Both the position numbers and the translations under genes were made by a program. The notes under the pieces were generated by a model. The model saw only the letters and a list, made by a program, of their open reading frames with translations. It had not been told where the DNA came from and searched no databases. DNA of 64,000 nucleotides from Branchiostoma floridae (taxonomy: Eukaryota > Chordata > Leptocardii > Amphioxiformes > Branchiostomatidae), in assembly GCF_000003815.2 (NCBI RefSeq), contig NC_049992.1:20102648-20166647 (forward strand), written 5' to 3'. This document shows, piece by piece, positions 22,160-35,199 of this stretch; position 1 is the first letter of the stretch, and each line of letters opens with the position of its first letter.

Positions 22160-23540
22160 TAGAGCCCCACCGAGAGAGGTCTACCCCTGGGACTTTTATA
22201 ACATTTTGAGAAAATTGAAAGCGGGGAAGGCTCCCGGTCCTGACCAACTGAGTTCCCGAGTCCTGAGAGATTTTGCCTGAGTTAAGTACACATCTCCCCG
22301 ACATTCTCAACGCATTACTGAATGAAGGATACGTGCCACAACAGTGGAAGGACGCGATAGTAGTCCCAGTACCAAAGTCACAGCCACTATCAATAAGTAA
22401 ACTGCGTCCGGTGTCTTTGATCTCACAGTTTGCCAAAGTTGCTGAGACGTTTGTATCTAAGTTGCTTCTACGGAACATCGGGCCGTCGCTTGACCCTCAG
22501 CAAGACGACAGTCTTAAGGGGAGATCAACCACACATTATCTTATCAGCCTGTTAGATTACGTGAACAAGGAATTAGACGAACTGGGATACATTATGACAA
22601 TAGTCATGACGGATTTCTCAAAAGCATTTGAAGGAATTGATCATACTGTATCGTTAAAAAATCTGTTAAAGCTTGGAGCGTCACCTTGTCTAATACAATG
22701 GATCAGTAACTTTCTTTCCAGCCGACCACAGCGAGTGCGCTTTGACAGCTTACTCTCTGACTGGGAAAGTATGTCATATTCAGTGCCTCAAGGTACACTC
22801 CTTGATCCGATTATATTTCTGGTCCGTCTTTGACAACGCACTAAGAGAAGCACTGGTACGAGAGTAGAAGTTTGTTGATGACCTCTCTGTGGCTGAGTTA
22901 CAGTGAATCTTATGTCTTACAGAGTGAGCTTGACACGTTTAGTGACTGGGCCAAACTTAAACAATGCAGAAAAGTGTAGGGTCATGGTTTTCTGCTGGAT
23001 GAAAGTGCACCCCAGTCCAATTGTCCTCAAAATTGAAAGAACACAGCTGGAAATAGCACCTCTCTACTTGGCGTGTGGCAAACTTGCAAACTTGAAATAG
23101 TCAGAACAAGTAGACAAAATGCTATCAAAAGCGAATTGAAGAATGTTCATGTTAAGAAAAGTAAATCGCTTTAAATTCCAACCGATGACCTTGTGCAAGT
23201 TATCACATCCTATGTACGTCCGGTGGTAGAGTATTGTGATCCAGTATGGCACCCTGGGCTAACAAACTGTACGTCTGGAAATAGTACAGAAAAGAGCACT
23301 GCGGATTATCCTCGGGGAACATTACATAGACTATGAGACTGCGCTTCTGACCACAAACCATCGGACACTTGAAAAAAGAAGGATTGACTTGTGCTTGAAA
23401 TTTGCCAAAAAGCTCGACCCGTTAGTGCTCCCGGCAGGGGCTGGCGAGATCCACGGCGGATTCACGAGAAACTCGAGGACTTGTTTAAAACAGTAAGATG
23501 CAGAAATAACCGTTACAGGAACTCCCACATTCTATAATTC
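22160..23540 (+). mobile_element. LINE reverse transcriptase pseudogene
   Basis: Frames carry KAGKAPGPDQLSSRVLRDF, KLRPVSLIS, MTDFSKAFEGIDHT, SVPQGTLLDPIIFLV, FVDDLS (catalytic) and, further on, a YVRPVVEYCDPVWHPG stretch. There is a frameshift near 22275 and many stops after 22835. The upstream endonuclease is absent. Confidence 0.85.
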
Positions 23541-23854
23541 GTAAAACTGTTAAACGAGCAAAGCTTAACACTAGTAGACTTGGATAATTCTATTCATAAT
23601 TTTTGTCATTATTGTATGTTTCCGTCTCTTGCCTATATAAAATGTGTCTGCATAAAGTTTTAAAAGATACTTAGTTTTATTTTGTATGAGTGGAATTCAT
23701 CAGATAGTTTTTAACTCCATGTATTAAGAATCGATGAAAAAAAACGTGCAATTCAGCCAGCTGGATGCCAAATGTTGTTTTCATTGAATTCGTGTTGTGC
23801 AACAAATAGATAAACCCTTCATTCATTCATCCATCACAAAAGGTACACATGCAA

Positions 23855-24130
23855 GTATCCGTATAATAAACTAATCCTAGATAAAATTGAAAGCCCCACA
23901 GTTTGGAAAAAAGGGCGGCCATTTTTGACAGAAATCTGGAATCGTTTCAATTTCCGTGGATTGACCGAACAATTTACTACACAACTGAACGGAAACTGCA
24001 AATTTTATTGTACAAATTACTACATAGATTTCTGCTAGGAAAAAAAAAATCTTTACAAATGGAAAATAATAGATTCCCCTCTTGGCAACATTTCATTTGA
24101 AAGATTACAGAGAACGGGGAACAACGTGTA
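23855..24130 (+). mobile_element. L1-type LINE C-terminal fragment
   Basis: One frame with one stop: a TEIWNRFNFRGLTEQF stretch and NLYKWKIIDSPLGN. This is the region just before the terminal Cys motif of L1/Tx1 elements. Confidence 0.55.
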
Positions 24131-25379
24131 AGTTGTAATTATACCACCGACACTCCCGTCAGAAAATGAGACATTTTGTGATTGCAAAATAAAGAGTTGA
24201 TATCACTTAGCTTGCTCTAAGATATACACACTCTTTGGCACATTTTGACATTTGTTACACCCTTTTTTTAGAAGAAAGAACAACGTAAAAATTAGATCTT
24301 TCCTGTCCTCAGAATGCCAAACTAAGTATACCCATACAACCACTAGGTTATTCTCTATTCTGTACCTAAGAATGACTCAGAAAAAGGGCCAAAGAAGTCG
24401 CATTTTTTCATCTTTTATGGAGAATTATTCCCGATTTTGTTTAAATCGTACCTGAAATTAAAAAAAAGAAAAATATTACAACTTACTTTTACCGATGGTT
24501 GTGTGCGTTGAAGGCCACTAAAAGGGTGCGTGTTCCTCAGGACCGGCGCGCTCTGGTCTTCAGTGACTATATTTGCAAATTTATAGCAGTACGTATGCAA
24601 ATTTTGTGCATATTATCTATGAGGTGCCTTTTAAGGAGAAAAATGTCTCCCCACCGTGGTATTAGGATGGAACGCACTTCTGTGATTGGCTAAAGTAACG
24701 TGGGGTAAAATTTCGCGGGGAAGGCCAATATCGCTGCCGTGCCGAACTCCCTATTGTGACATAACTCCCCTCTTGGCAGTCTAGAAGTGTAATCTTAACA
24801 CCCTCGCAGCGCCACCAAATTAGGTACATTTTAAAGTTCCCATTGATATAGTGTATCACCATTTTGGCAACAGTTTACTGCCCAAATAGTAAACTTGCTT
24901 CTTTTTTTAAAACCCCGTTAACTGTAGAAAATACTAGCTAGGGTACAGTCACACGCTGTATAGAAACGCACACAATCTACGGTTTGTTAATGTAATTGAG
25001 ACAAACGCAAAACAAACCAAAATGACAGCTGTGGATTCCATGTAGATTTATTTGTTGATAGGTAAGCCCACAATCTAAACCTATGGCTTCTTCGCGGCGA
25101 TGGGTAGGAGCGTGCATATTCTAATAATAAAAATGATATATAGCTATGCTCGTTATTACATTTTTGTTGTGATGTGCAGCAGATGTTTAAAAATGATGTG
25201 TTGATGTAAATTTCCAAATTGACAAAAATTCCTTTTTTTTACCATTTTAGTGACCATTCACAGCAAATCAATTTGCTTGAACTTTGGCACAGCTATAGTT
25301 TGAATAATCATTATCTGAAAATATGGTGGTCATATGATAAGTCGTTTAAGAGTAACAGGGATTAGAAATGGGGGCCTCA

Positions 25380-26610
25380 AATCTATAATTCAAATATGAG
25401 CCTTTTAGAAGATGAAGAGTATGTCTCAGAAGTTATAATATAATAGAACAACAAATAAACAGCACAGAAGTCAAGCAGAGATAAGCTTGGCATGTGCGTT
25501 ATTAAATAATCAGAGTTCCCCAAACAATACAGGGTAAACGAAGCAATATTTAAAAAAATATCTTTAGAGAAAACTACTGTGTAATTTGTATCAGAACTGT
25601 AATTGTTGGAGTCCAACAAATGGTGAATTCCGATCTAGAAAATATCTATAAGAGAACGTCCCATGATGAAAATATTAAAGGCCGAGCTATGTTGTGGGGA
25701 GAAGGGGTAAACTCTAAATATTTTTAATATCTTGGGAAAAAACGAGGCAAAAAAGAAGAAAATTGATTGTTTAAAATCAAACATTGAGAGAAAGGAAGTG
25801 AAAAAGACCACACAAATCTTGAGCGACTGTACCAATTATTATCGTAAACTATTTTAGACCAATATGATAGGGCTTTTCTTGACAAAACAATAACCAAATA
25901 AGAATGCAAAGAAGCCTTTTTGCCCTTAATATAAACAAAAATTAAATGGTATCCCACCTGACCCATACAAAAGACCCATACATAACAAGAATGAGCTAAG
26001 CCAAGGAATTTTAGAACTGGCGGCCTAAAAGCCTTCTGAATACTAAAAAACCTTTACCCGTATTTGTACAGAGTACTACACAAGTTGATTGACCATATGT
26101 ATGACTAAAACTACATATATCAAAGAAGGAATTATCGAACAAAATGTGCGCCTGATCAAAGACATTATTGAACACACAGAAACCAAAAAATACCCTGGTG
26201 CTCTTTTTTTTTACTTTGCGAAAGATTTTGATTCTGAAAATTCAGGTGGAAAGTATAAGATTTTTTACTCAATTTAGCACGTTCTTCATTTATGCCATGC
26301 ATGTACAAAGATATCATGTGTAATATCATCAATCAATGATGTCTGAATCCGCCAAGGATGTCCTTTATATGCTCATCTTTTTCAGCAGCAGAAGTTATGC
26401 CTGTGGATATTAAGAATGCACATGATATAGCTCTACAAAAAGTAAAAGCCAATTTTAATGAAACTGTTGAAATTAAACTCTCACAACTAGCCGATAACAC
26501 CACCTGCTTTTATCCGATGTTACATCTATAGAAAATGTATTCAGACATATTCAAGATTTTTGTAGTGTTTCAAGCCTAACTTTAAATGTTAACAAGTGAC
26601 CGTAGGTAAC
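25380..26610 (+). mobile_element. L1/Tx1-type LINE fragment, heavily decayed
   Basis: Pieces in order: KGRAMLWGEGVNSKYF with GKKRGKK, EGIIEQNVRLIKDIIEHTE (26130), a FAKDFDS block, an IRQGCPL block (about 26350), AAEVMPVDIKN, and KLSQLADNT with the usual second Asp of the active site changed to Asn. Multiple frameshifts. Confidence 0.65.
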
Positions 26611-27274
26611 ATAGTCTGTGACGTCGGTCTGGTATATGTTGGTTGTTTTGTCTTCTTTGGTGTGTGACGTTGTGCTTATATCCTATATGATTCTTTTCAT
26701 GGTGTTAGATATATCGTTGTATCTAAAGTTGCCTAATATTTCTGTGTCATGTGAATCTTACTAAACAGGTATGGATTGTGAGATAACATGTGGCCAAAGT
26801 CAAAAAGATATGGTGACGATAAGTTACCGGATGGTCTACTCTAATACACAGGCACATTCACACACAGACACACCTACAAGACCGACAGGCAGACTGACAA
26901 ACGCACCAAGTATTAACATGTTTCTGTTATGGACGTAATAAGTATGAAGCACGGAATAGGACCTTGATGTTTCTTAGTCGAAGTCCGGGAATATAATATG
27001 GCTAAACTTCATTTGGGACGAGAATTCTTACACGCTTCATTGCAAACGGCGACAGGAGGCATTTGATTGACAGGGTCATTAGTGGAACATTAGATGTCGG
27101 TTCCCATGTCCCACATACGATAACACACAGCTGTTGATGATGAACTGTGCGATAAGTTTTTAACTAGTGTGAAGCCATAAGGTAGCATGACACAGTGTTA
27201 ATGGGTGAATCCCGGGGTCCATGATGCTGGTACATAAAGTAGTACGGATAAACTTGTTGAATAAGAGGTAGAAA

Positions 27275-28062
27275 GCAAACGCGCGTAAAATTCTTGCACA
27301 TATCGCGCATCTGCTTAACTATACCCAATTACCTCAACGGGCACCATATGCAGACATGGGCCAATACACTGTGAAACGTACAATTTGCAGGGGTGATTTC
27401 TGAAATTATTACATACATAATAAAAACAGCTGCCGAAAAAATAAAACACCTTGCATCATCGTCCAACTATGTGTAGAGAACCTGCCAAACCACAAACGTA
27501 TGCGACAACGGGAACATGCAGATATAGATGCGAACGCGCGTTACATTGACGACCAGAGAACATCACGCATCTGCTTGCAATATCTCAATTACAGCATGAC
27601 CCATATACAGGGGATCTGGACTAATACACCGAAAGATGAACATTTTGTAGGGGTGTTATTTTTATTGCGTCCCTAATAAAACCAACTGCCGCAAAAACAA
27701 ACAAAAAAAACAACGTGCATCATCGTCAACCTCAGTGCAGATGACCTGCCAAACAACGTACGTATGCGACAATGGGAACATGCAGATACCGATGCGAACG
27801 CGAATAACTTTGACGATCAGGTAACACCACGCATCTGCTTGACAAATTCCAATGACACCATGACCCACATACAGAGGATCTGGACCAAAACACCGCAAGA
27901 CGAACAAATTGTAGGGGTGTTATTTTTATAAAATCCATAATAAAACCACCTGCCGCAAAAAAAGTTCACGTGCATCATCGTCAACCTCAGTACAAAGGAC
28001 CTGCCAAACCACATAGAATTCAGACAACGGGAACATACAGATACAGCTGCGAACGCGCGTAA
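27275..28062. repeat. Satellite, about 258-bp unit, three copies
   Basis: GC[GA]AACGCG starts at 27275, 27530, 27792 and 28050 (periods 255, 262, 258). Each unit also has CGCATCTGCTT, a short AAAACCA.CTGCCGCAAAAA block, TGCATCATCGTC and GGGAACAT.CAGATA. Minus-strand ORFs across it are by-products. Confidence 0.85.
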
Positions 28063-28499
28063 ACGTGACAAAACTAAAAGTCTGTCGACCAGAGGGTCTG
28101 GTCACAGACTAAAAATGTGAAGGTTTATGGGATAGAACTTGTTGATAGACATGGCACACCATATCTTTTCCAAAGACATTAGTAGAATCATGCGGCAAAT
28201 ACATCTATAACTCTTTCCTACACCACGAATGTGGACTTTAGAACTTTAAGAAGAAGATACAGACAGTAAAAATATACTACTAAGTCTTGAGATGTAGAAA
28301 TCTAACCCTTAATAGAAAAATCACTATCATTAAGTCCCTAGCACTGTCTCGGATAACACATAGCATGGCAATGATTGTAACACCACCCTGGGTTATTACA
28401 GCTGTGAAAAGGGAAATGTTTACCTTTTGTGAAAAGGCAGATTCACAAGATATGTTATAAGCCATATCTTAAATCTAGATTATGAGAAAATCCACTATT

Positions 28500-28503
<4 letters not shown>

Positions 28504-28556
<53 letters not shown>
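28504..28556. repeat. (AT)n microsatellite
   Basis: About 50 bases of uninterrupted AT. Confidence 0.95.
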
Positions 28557-28560
<4 letters not shown>

Positions 28561-28619
28561 GTATCGGATATACAGGTTAACATTTGACGTCAATTGTAGA
28601 ATGATAGCCCTGCCTTTCT

Positions 28620-28883
28620 TTGGCTCTAATAACCTTATATTACACATGGACTTGTGATTGCCCAAACCTTAACAATATTGCCACGTTTTGTAGTCTTATA
28701 GTTTTACTACCCTACCACAAAGCTGATATAGTTGATAACATCAATCTCCTTAACGTTAGAGAACGGCTCCAGACACAGTGGATAACAACCCACTACACTT
28801 ACAGCCCAGAAAACCTCCGACAAATCTTCACCTTCTGTCTGACCTGTCGTCTGTGGCACAATCAAAATAACTTACTAACTTAA
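28620..28883 (+). other. Unrecognised 87-codon ORF
   Basis: Moderately protein-like (NVRERLQTQWITTHY), perhaps a LINE C-terminus. The opposite strand also shows a possible short exon (CCACAG...GGCT|GTAAGT at about 28800-28850). Neither can be confirmed. Confidence 0.2.
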
Positions 28884-28967
28884 GTGTAGTGCCACATTGT
28901 CCTCGTCTGTAATTAAAGCAAAAACGGAGTTCGAATATGTTGTTAAGGTCTGATAAGTAAAAGCCTT

Positions 28968-29099
28968 TTAAGAAAAAGGTCCCACGTCGTGGTTTCCCTT
29001 TGCCGCAGGGGTGGGCACGGCTGTCGGAACAGCAAAAGCACTTGCGACACAGACCACAAACACAACTGTCATCAGAGCCACAGTAGCCTGTAAGACCAT
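28968..29099 (-). CDS. Possible small secretory peptide or signal-peptide exon, 43 codons
   Basis: ATG at 29099, stop at 28968. The start MVLQATVALMTVVFVVCVAS is a clear hydrophobic signal core, with AFA as a likely cleavage site, leaving about 20 residues rich in Pro, Ala and Thr. It may be a complete short ORF or the first coding exon of a longer gene; I could not find a partner exon. No family recognised. Confidence 0.35.
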   Translation of the reverse strand: MVLQATVALMTVVFVVCVASAFAVPTAVPTPAAKGNHDVGPFS

Positions 29100-29889
29100 G
29101 TAATCCTCAGTACATGACTCCAGCACATTTTTAGGAAAATGAGCAATCAGCCATGACTAGGCATGATCTTCAGTGTACAGTTTGGAACACGGTCGTAGCG
29201 TTGGGTAGAATTACTCACATACCAGGTTCAGGGTAGGCCAAACACCTGCGAATTGACATATCTGGACACTGGTTGTCTCTCCGACAAGCGCACTTAGATG
29301 CTAAATAAGCGCCCGAGATCAGCCAGAGAAGCTAGCCCATAAAAGATAATACAGACCTACGTTATAAAAATGTTCCCATAGGCAAAGTAAAAAGTAGTCC
29401 CAAATAACCATTTTGTGATCTTGATTGTTATCCGTAGGATTATGGTATTTAAAGGAGGAGCCCGGCCATTTCCTTCCGCCCGTTACCTCCTGTTATATAA
29501 ATGCTTCCCTTTAAATGACCACAAAGACTCAACTTTAACGTGCGGTAATTACATATAGACACCAATGACCGTACTCATACAAAGCAACTAATATCTAATG
29601 GGAGATATACACTCCGAACATCTTTTGTTTGAATCTTATATAAAGTTATACTTAACTTGAGTTTTAAAAGGTCTTAAAGATATATTGATCTGTAAAAAGA
29701 TATGGAATTTAAAGAAAAAAACGTCTATAAACGATGGAACCGTAGCCGTATATTTATGCATTCTTTTTAAAATCCAAAAGCTTTATCTATCGGTTGTCAC
29801 TGTTAGCATGGTCTGATGTTGAATGTTACAGTCGCACCGAGCTTTTCCTAGCGTATTTGACAAGGAGTGTGAACCTAATAGTCTTCTTA
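29100..29889. other. No gene seen
   Basis: AT-rich, no conserved ORF or repeat recognised. Confidence 0.5.
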
Positions 29890-30047
29890 TTCACCCTATC
29901 TAGACGGGGGGCTAAAAGTGCCCGCGGAAAATATGACGTCGTAAAACTGCCGAACGCCGTGTGCTAGAACTACAAAACTTGGTGACTTTTCCGAAAATAT
30001 TGTTGCCAACAATTCAACAAAAGAAAAAAAAAGTGTCAACTTTTGTT

Positions 30048-30061
30048 GTTGCCATGGCAAC
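30048..30061. promoter_or_regulatory. RFX-type palindrome in TTAA element copy 2
   Basis: GTTGCCATGGCAAC, a perfect 14-base palindrome of RFX (X-box) form. It also occurs at 1452-1465 and 62981-62994. Motif match only; binding is not shown. Confidence 0.4.
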
Positions 30062-30519
30062 GGGTTTCTGACAGGCATATTTCACAAAATTTACGAAATC
30101 CAGTTTGAATAATGGGATTTTATGGTTTTATTGCTTGACCACACTTGTTTATCTATACCAAAACATACTGTGCAATCCTAAGTTATATTTGTAATCAAAT
30201 ATTCCTAATTTAAGCTAATTTGATGACGTCATGTGCCAATATCCCAGATGGCGGACAATAGCATTATCAACGATAAAAAAAAGGTTATTTTTACTCAAAG
30301 TCCGACAAAATCTTTTATTTTCTTACAAAACACAATCACTTGAACCTGTCAAGTCCACTTCTATTGATTTTGGGGTAATATGTAAAAAAAAACGTATTTT
30401 AGAAAATCTAAGGTTGTCGAGCCTAGATGGCGTAAAAATGACGTCATACAGCGTCAGTGTCGTTTTCAAAGACTTGGCAGACTTCCATACCAATAAGGTA
30501 CCTTTATAGCCGTCGTTTT

Positions 30520-30645
30520 GTATCACTCACTCACTCCGGCGAGCTCGGAATCTCCAACTAGTTTCCTCCACCCCTCTTTGTCATCCATCGCTGCGGGAAT
30601 TTGTTGCAGGTCTAAACCGCTGTCTTCAACAAGCTGTTTAATACG
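30520..30645 (-). mobile_element. 5'-truncated LINE 3' end inside a TTAA element
   Basis: Minus strand reads IKQLVEDSGLDLQQIPAAMD and KEGWRKLVGD before a stop and a GAGTGAGTGAG tail, the common ending of RT proteins of some LINEs. The other copies of the host element lack this block. Confidence 0.6.
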
Positions 30646-31223
30646 CTTAATTATAGCGGAAATTCCAATTAAGGCGCTTTTAGCTAAAACGTATGACATA
30701 ATGACGTCGTAATTACGTCATATTACGTCAAAACGATATTAGAATTGCATAAAAACTTTACGAGTACGTAATCCCCTTCAAATTTGGTGATTGTAACCCC
30801 AACCGTTTTGAAATTACGAAAGGAGGGGTCAAAGCAGACCCCCCCCCCCCCACGGGCCCCAGGAATCCCCAAAAAAGCCCGGTCTAGATAGGGTTAAACG
30901 ACAGCCGAGGGTTTCGTCTGACAATCTGCTACATTAAGAGTGTTATAACTGAGAGGGAAATTGTCTGTACAAGCCGAAATGTTTAGGTGAACCCTGATAA
31001 TGGAATACATGATACTCCTGTTTGTGTGTTCTTTTATTTGTTCTTCCGTCAGGAGCCGATCATAGCTTAGAGCTAGGATAGGATATTAGATGTATGTTGT
31101 AAATATAATAATTTCTTTTTCAATCGCACACAGTACTATAAGATGAGCCTTATGTTATGGTTATGTTAGACATTGTCCAAAAATCAAGTAAATATGGTTT
31201 TCTTTTTCTTTTTAAATAGTACT

Positions 31224-31264
31224 CGCACACAATACTACAGGGCGAGCTAATGGTATTGTGTGCG
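31224..31264. repeat. Perfect 12-bp inverted repeat
   Basis: CGCACACAATAC and GTATTGTGTGCG separated by 17 bases. A related half (CGCACACAGTACTA) lies about 100 bases upstream. Confidence 0.7.
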
Positions 31265-31825
31265 TGAAGTTTGAAACAAGGCTACGGGAAAACATTCTGC
31301 TTTTTTTTCAGCTTAACTTCCCGAAAATTCTAACAGGATTAATCTGTTGTAGAAAGTTTTGCTAATAGCAAAAAAACACGGTGTATTGTGTATTGACAAA
31401 AATATTAGTCGTTGTTCTTGTTTTTTGTTGGGGGAGTGGTGTTTTTTTTTTGTGTTCTCTCCCACAGTTGTGTGTCCCTTGCTTGCAAACAAGAGGACCA
31501 CAGCAGCTAAGGGTGTTGACTGAACTAACGTTCGTTGCACCTCCGAGTGATTTTTTACAGCTGGCTACCTCATTGTTGCCTTGTTGTCGCTATCCTGTGT
31601 CTAACCCAACAGTTCTGGGAATACGTGACAGTGTGGCTCTGACCATTCTGACACTACGCACAGTGAGGTCATTGTTTATACCACTTAATGCCTTCTTTGT
31701 TTTTAGGCTACCATCTTCAACCTCCTGAATATTCATATAACGATGAGTCCAATTAACGACTGTCAGGTATCACCCATTCTATGTTACTACGTTTGCTATG
31801 TTACTTCACCGTTAATCAAAAGTTA

Positions 31826-31899
31826 ACTTGTATCTGAATCTGTATCTGTATCTATATAGCCGGTATAACCGCCGTTCGGCGTAACACACCAGCTTCGCA
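31826..31899 (-). mobile_element. LINE 3' end fragment
   Basis: Nearly identical to 12660-12720 in reverse complement, including the TATAGATACAGATACAG tail. Confidence 0.8.
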
Positions 31900-32589
31900 A
31901 AGGTAACTAAAGGTAAAGGATTGTTCAAACAATTAAAGAGAAACCCGTGTACCCTGGGTAATACACTAAGGAAATACTCCCTACTGTGACCATCCCAGCA
32001 GCTAGAGGGCTGAATTGACCCAAATAAATACATAAACTAATAAAAATCCCAGACTGTCTACATGCTGTTAACAGAGACAGAGGAGGATAAGCATAAAATG
32101 ATTGTCAACGATTCGAATAATTTTCTCTACTAGTTTAGAAAAAAAAAAACACTATCAGACCCTTTAGAATGATCCAGATAGTTGTAGCAAAGTTTCAATC
32201 AAGCTCCTAATAACAGCAACGTTCAAATTTTGGGAAACCAACTTCAAATTGAAACATTAAACTCTGCTCTGTCAACTGTGTATTATTGTCTTATTGTATC
32301 TACAATACGTGTCCGGCATTGTGGCTAGTTTTATGGATGACATCAGCACGCGCATTAGTTTTCGACCGATTTCAGGGAAGAAAAACAAGAATTTTTTTTT
32401 TTGCACGGATGGTCAACATGACGATCAAGTAAATAAAGTACAACCCTACACCCTCTTATAACCCTACAAAAGCAATGCACGCGAATAGCAACTGCCTCTG
32501 ATTTTCTATAAGATCGACCCCTCTATTTCTTAAATTGAAATCAAATATGCATGCTATCAAAAAGTTGTAAATTAGTATATTCACGTTTA

Positions 32590-33110
32590 ACTTCGGAACC
32601 AACAAACTCCCCGATGTATTTGAAAATTTCTTAACCCTAATTCACTTGTACACAACTATCATACCAGGCAAAGAAATCAACTAGATAACCCTATTTCGCA
32701 CATCATTAGCGCAGTCCTATGTAAAATACAGATGTGTCACAATATGCAACAGCCTTTAGACAAATATACAAAGAACGTATTCTTTTCTTTATACGTTTAA
32801 ATGTGCCCTGAAAACCCATCTCACAAACAACCCTAGCCCCTTATAGTAGTCCCATATTGTCAGATATTATCTTATCTCAATTTAGATTATTATTATCATT
32901 TGATTATCCTTTTGTATCATTATCACATCCTATGGGTTACTCTTCTTTGTTATCTACCGACTACCATACATTTGTTTAGTACTGAGGAGGAGGGCAGATA
33001 GCACAACGAAGCCGTTTACGGCTTTTCCCTTCTTCTGCACCTGTTTTTTATGCCTTCTTTACTGTATCGTTTTCTGTATTTTGTTGTGTGAAAAAGTAAA
33101 CAAGCAAACA
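32590..33110 (+). mobile_element. LINE reverse transcriptase C-terminus and 3' region
   Basis: Reads LPDVFENFLTLIHLYTT, YVKYRCVTICNSL and FKCALKTHL, a decayed form of the SxRYRGPxxWNSL...LKTHL ending of RT proteins. A non-coding 3' stretch follows. Confidence 0.55.
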
Positions 33111-33119
33111 AAAGTAACA

Positions 33120-34090
33120 AAATGAGCAAATATGTTGTGTTGTAGAATAATAATTGTACTTGCGAGGTACCCATGACTGTAGTTGTAGAAATGAAACTAA
33201 TTGGATAGTTGTAAAAGTGACGCCAACATGGAAGCCATGAGTGTGGTTACCAACTTTGTTAGTGATTTCAGTCTAGTGTCACTTTTACCACACCAGTACA
33301 TGTCTTGAATACAGGAATTAATGCCTTGTTGGCTCTGATACCATATTTTGTCCCTTTAATTCTTGTTACAACGTTTATTACAACTTGTTTTTTTCGCCCT
33401 ATCGCACTATTTTTGCTGTCTGCAGAGGATGTCATCAATAAAATTTACTTGCTGTGATCTAACCAATTTATTGGGTGGTTTTAAAGTACAGGCTTCCTCT
33501 TTGAATAACATAAACATTTTCCCTTTTGGCTATGACTTTATGTGTAATTACAATTTAAAGATGCTACGGTCGGGTTTGTAATGATCTTTAGAATGCCATG
33601 AAAAGCCAGTCACTGTATGCTTTTTCTTTCAAGTCAGTGTGTGTAAACTTGTCACCAGCTGAGATTTTTTGTGTACAATGTCACTATGGTAACAGCTTTA
33701 ACAGACAGATGGAGTCGAATTGTGCTCCATTTGCTCTTTAAACTAAAGGGGAAAGGAAACATTTCGGATATCATATTATGAGTTACTCAAACGTGGGAAA
33801 GGAATGGTAAGAGCAGGCCTAGGATGCACCTATCAACGCACATCATTCGCATGTTTGCGCAATTTATAACCGTACCGTGAGCGGTTGCATGCATCGTTCG
33901 TTTCAAGTGTTAAGTGGTACGTACGATGTCTGTGCGATTGCCAAGTTACCATATGCAGGCCGTACATACACTTGCTGCGGAAATACGGTTTCCTTTCTTA
34001 CTCGCATTTGCTGTACAAGGCACGCGCGTCGCCTGGCCTGGTTCGTACGGGCGGCAAAGTTTTGCCTGCACGTAAAAATCTACGGCGTGT
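33120..34090. other. No gene seen; CGTACG-rich right part
   Basis: The 33880-34090 part is rich in CGTACG and similar to 34560-34780 across the LINE fragment, possibly two halves of one older element. TTGTCACCAGCTGAGA occurs at about 33649 and 35006. Confidence 0.4.
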
Positions 34091-34094
34091 CTCT

Positions 34095-34557
34095 CCTCAC
34101 CTCACCTCACCGGTCCCATAGCCTCACCGGCCGTATGGGCAGCACATACATCAACATAGGTTTTCCACCCTTTTCTGTCCTCAGCCAAGGTTGCAAGAAG
34201 GTTGACTGTTTGTCCTGACCAGTCTTTCAAATCACTAGTCCAAGTCCGTCGTGGACGACCCCTAGGTCTTGCACCCTGCGCCCTTCCTTGGAGTATGGTG
34301 TGGGTCAAAGTGCCCTTTGCTCTTGTGGCATGGCCAAACCACTGTAGTTTCTTCTTTTTCACTAGTGACAGGAAACTTGGACGCGGGCCTACTAGGGACT
34401 TAACACGCTGCATGACTTCTCTGTTAGAAGTGTGAGTTGACCAGTGGACACGAAATAGTCTTCGGTAGCAGTTCATCTCGAATGCATTTATCCGTTTCAC
34501 AATCTCTGCATTTAGAGTCCAAGACTCGGCGCCGTACAGGAAGATTGATAACACAAG
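34095..34557 (-). mobile_element. LINE C-terminal fragment with GGTGA-type tail
   Basis: 150 open codons: FLYGAESWTL, AFEMNCYRRLFRVHW, KKKLQWFGHATRAKGTL and GRPRRTWTSDLKDW, the C-terminus of CR1/L2-like reverse transcriptases. The 3' end is a short GGTGA repeat. It interrupts CGTACG-rich flanking sequence. Confidence 0.8.
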
Positions 34558-35199
34558 GGAACGTAGAAGTTGGAAGCGTGTCTGCGTGCGCTAAAATCCG
34601 TTGGATTCCGTAAGAATCCGTACGGAGGCGGTACTTAACACTTACGGATCCCCAAACATTGTCCACGTTTTGGCACGTAGACAGCACGAATTTGCACGTA
34701 CGGCACGCTGTGCCCTTAGCTTTATGGCTTGAGGAATCGTCGTCCGTCCAATTTTCGCGCAATGTGACAGGGGTACACAGACCTGTAATTCTCTCCTCCT
34801 TAAAATTCAGGACCGCTTTTCTCCTTCAACAATGGCTTTGAGTTTATATAGTGATTACCAAAAGTACACTTGAGATGGAGCGGCCATGCATTAGTTGGTG
34901 GATTTGACGTGTACGGTTTTCAGATTGCCATGAACTGCCACCATGTGTCCGAAATCTTGGAGTGTTTGTAAATCATTCCATCTATGTCAAGCCAAGGTGT
35001 CTAACTTGTCACCAGCTGAGACTTTTGGGGTCAATTATAACCATGATAATAGGTTAAAAAGATGAAGTTAATATTTGATTCCGTTGTTCATTGAACGAGG
35101 CCTATCTATTTATTTCATTGTGTCAGGTGTCCGTGACTAGTTTTAAGGGCTACTTTCTGAAGCATAAGTACAAAAAAAGTACAAAATTTCGAGCTAAAC

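Larger units (their letters stand above)
29890..30897 (+). mobile_element. TTAA/CCCT inverted-repeat element, copy 2, with LINE insert
   Basis: Left end TTCACCCTATCTAGACG (TTAA mutated), right end GGTCTAGATAGGGTTAA. Internal GTTGCCATGGCAAC (30048-30061), TGACGTCA (30224-30231, 30439-30446) and CAGATGGCGGA (about 30245). Short LINE insert at about 30520-30645. Confidence 0.8.

Noticed and set aside
21754-22170. 138-codon minus-strand ORF with a hydrophobic stretch
   Set aside because: Overlaps the inverted-repeat sequence related to the 46-kb MITE and the start of a LINE pseudogene; not convincing as a host gene.
31381-31728. 115-codon hydrophobic ORF
   Set aside because: No family features, biased by T-rich sequence and no splice or promoter support.
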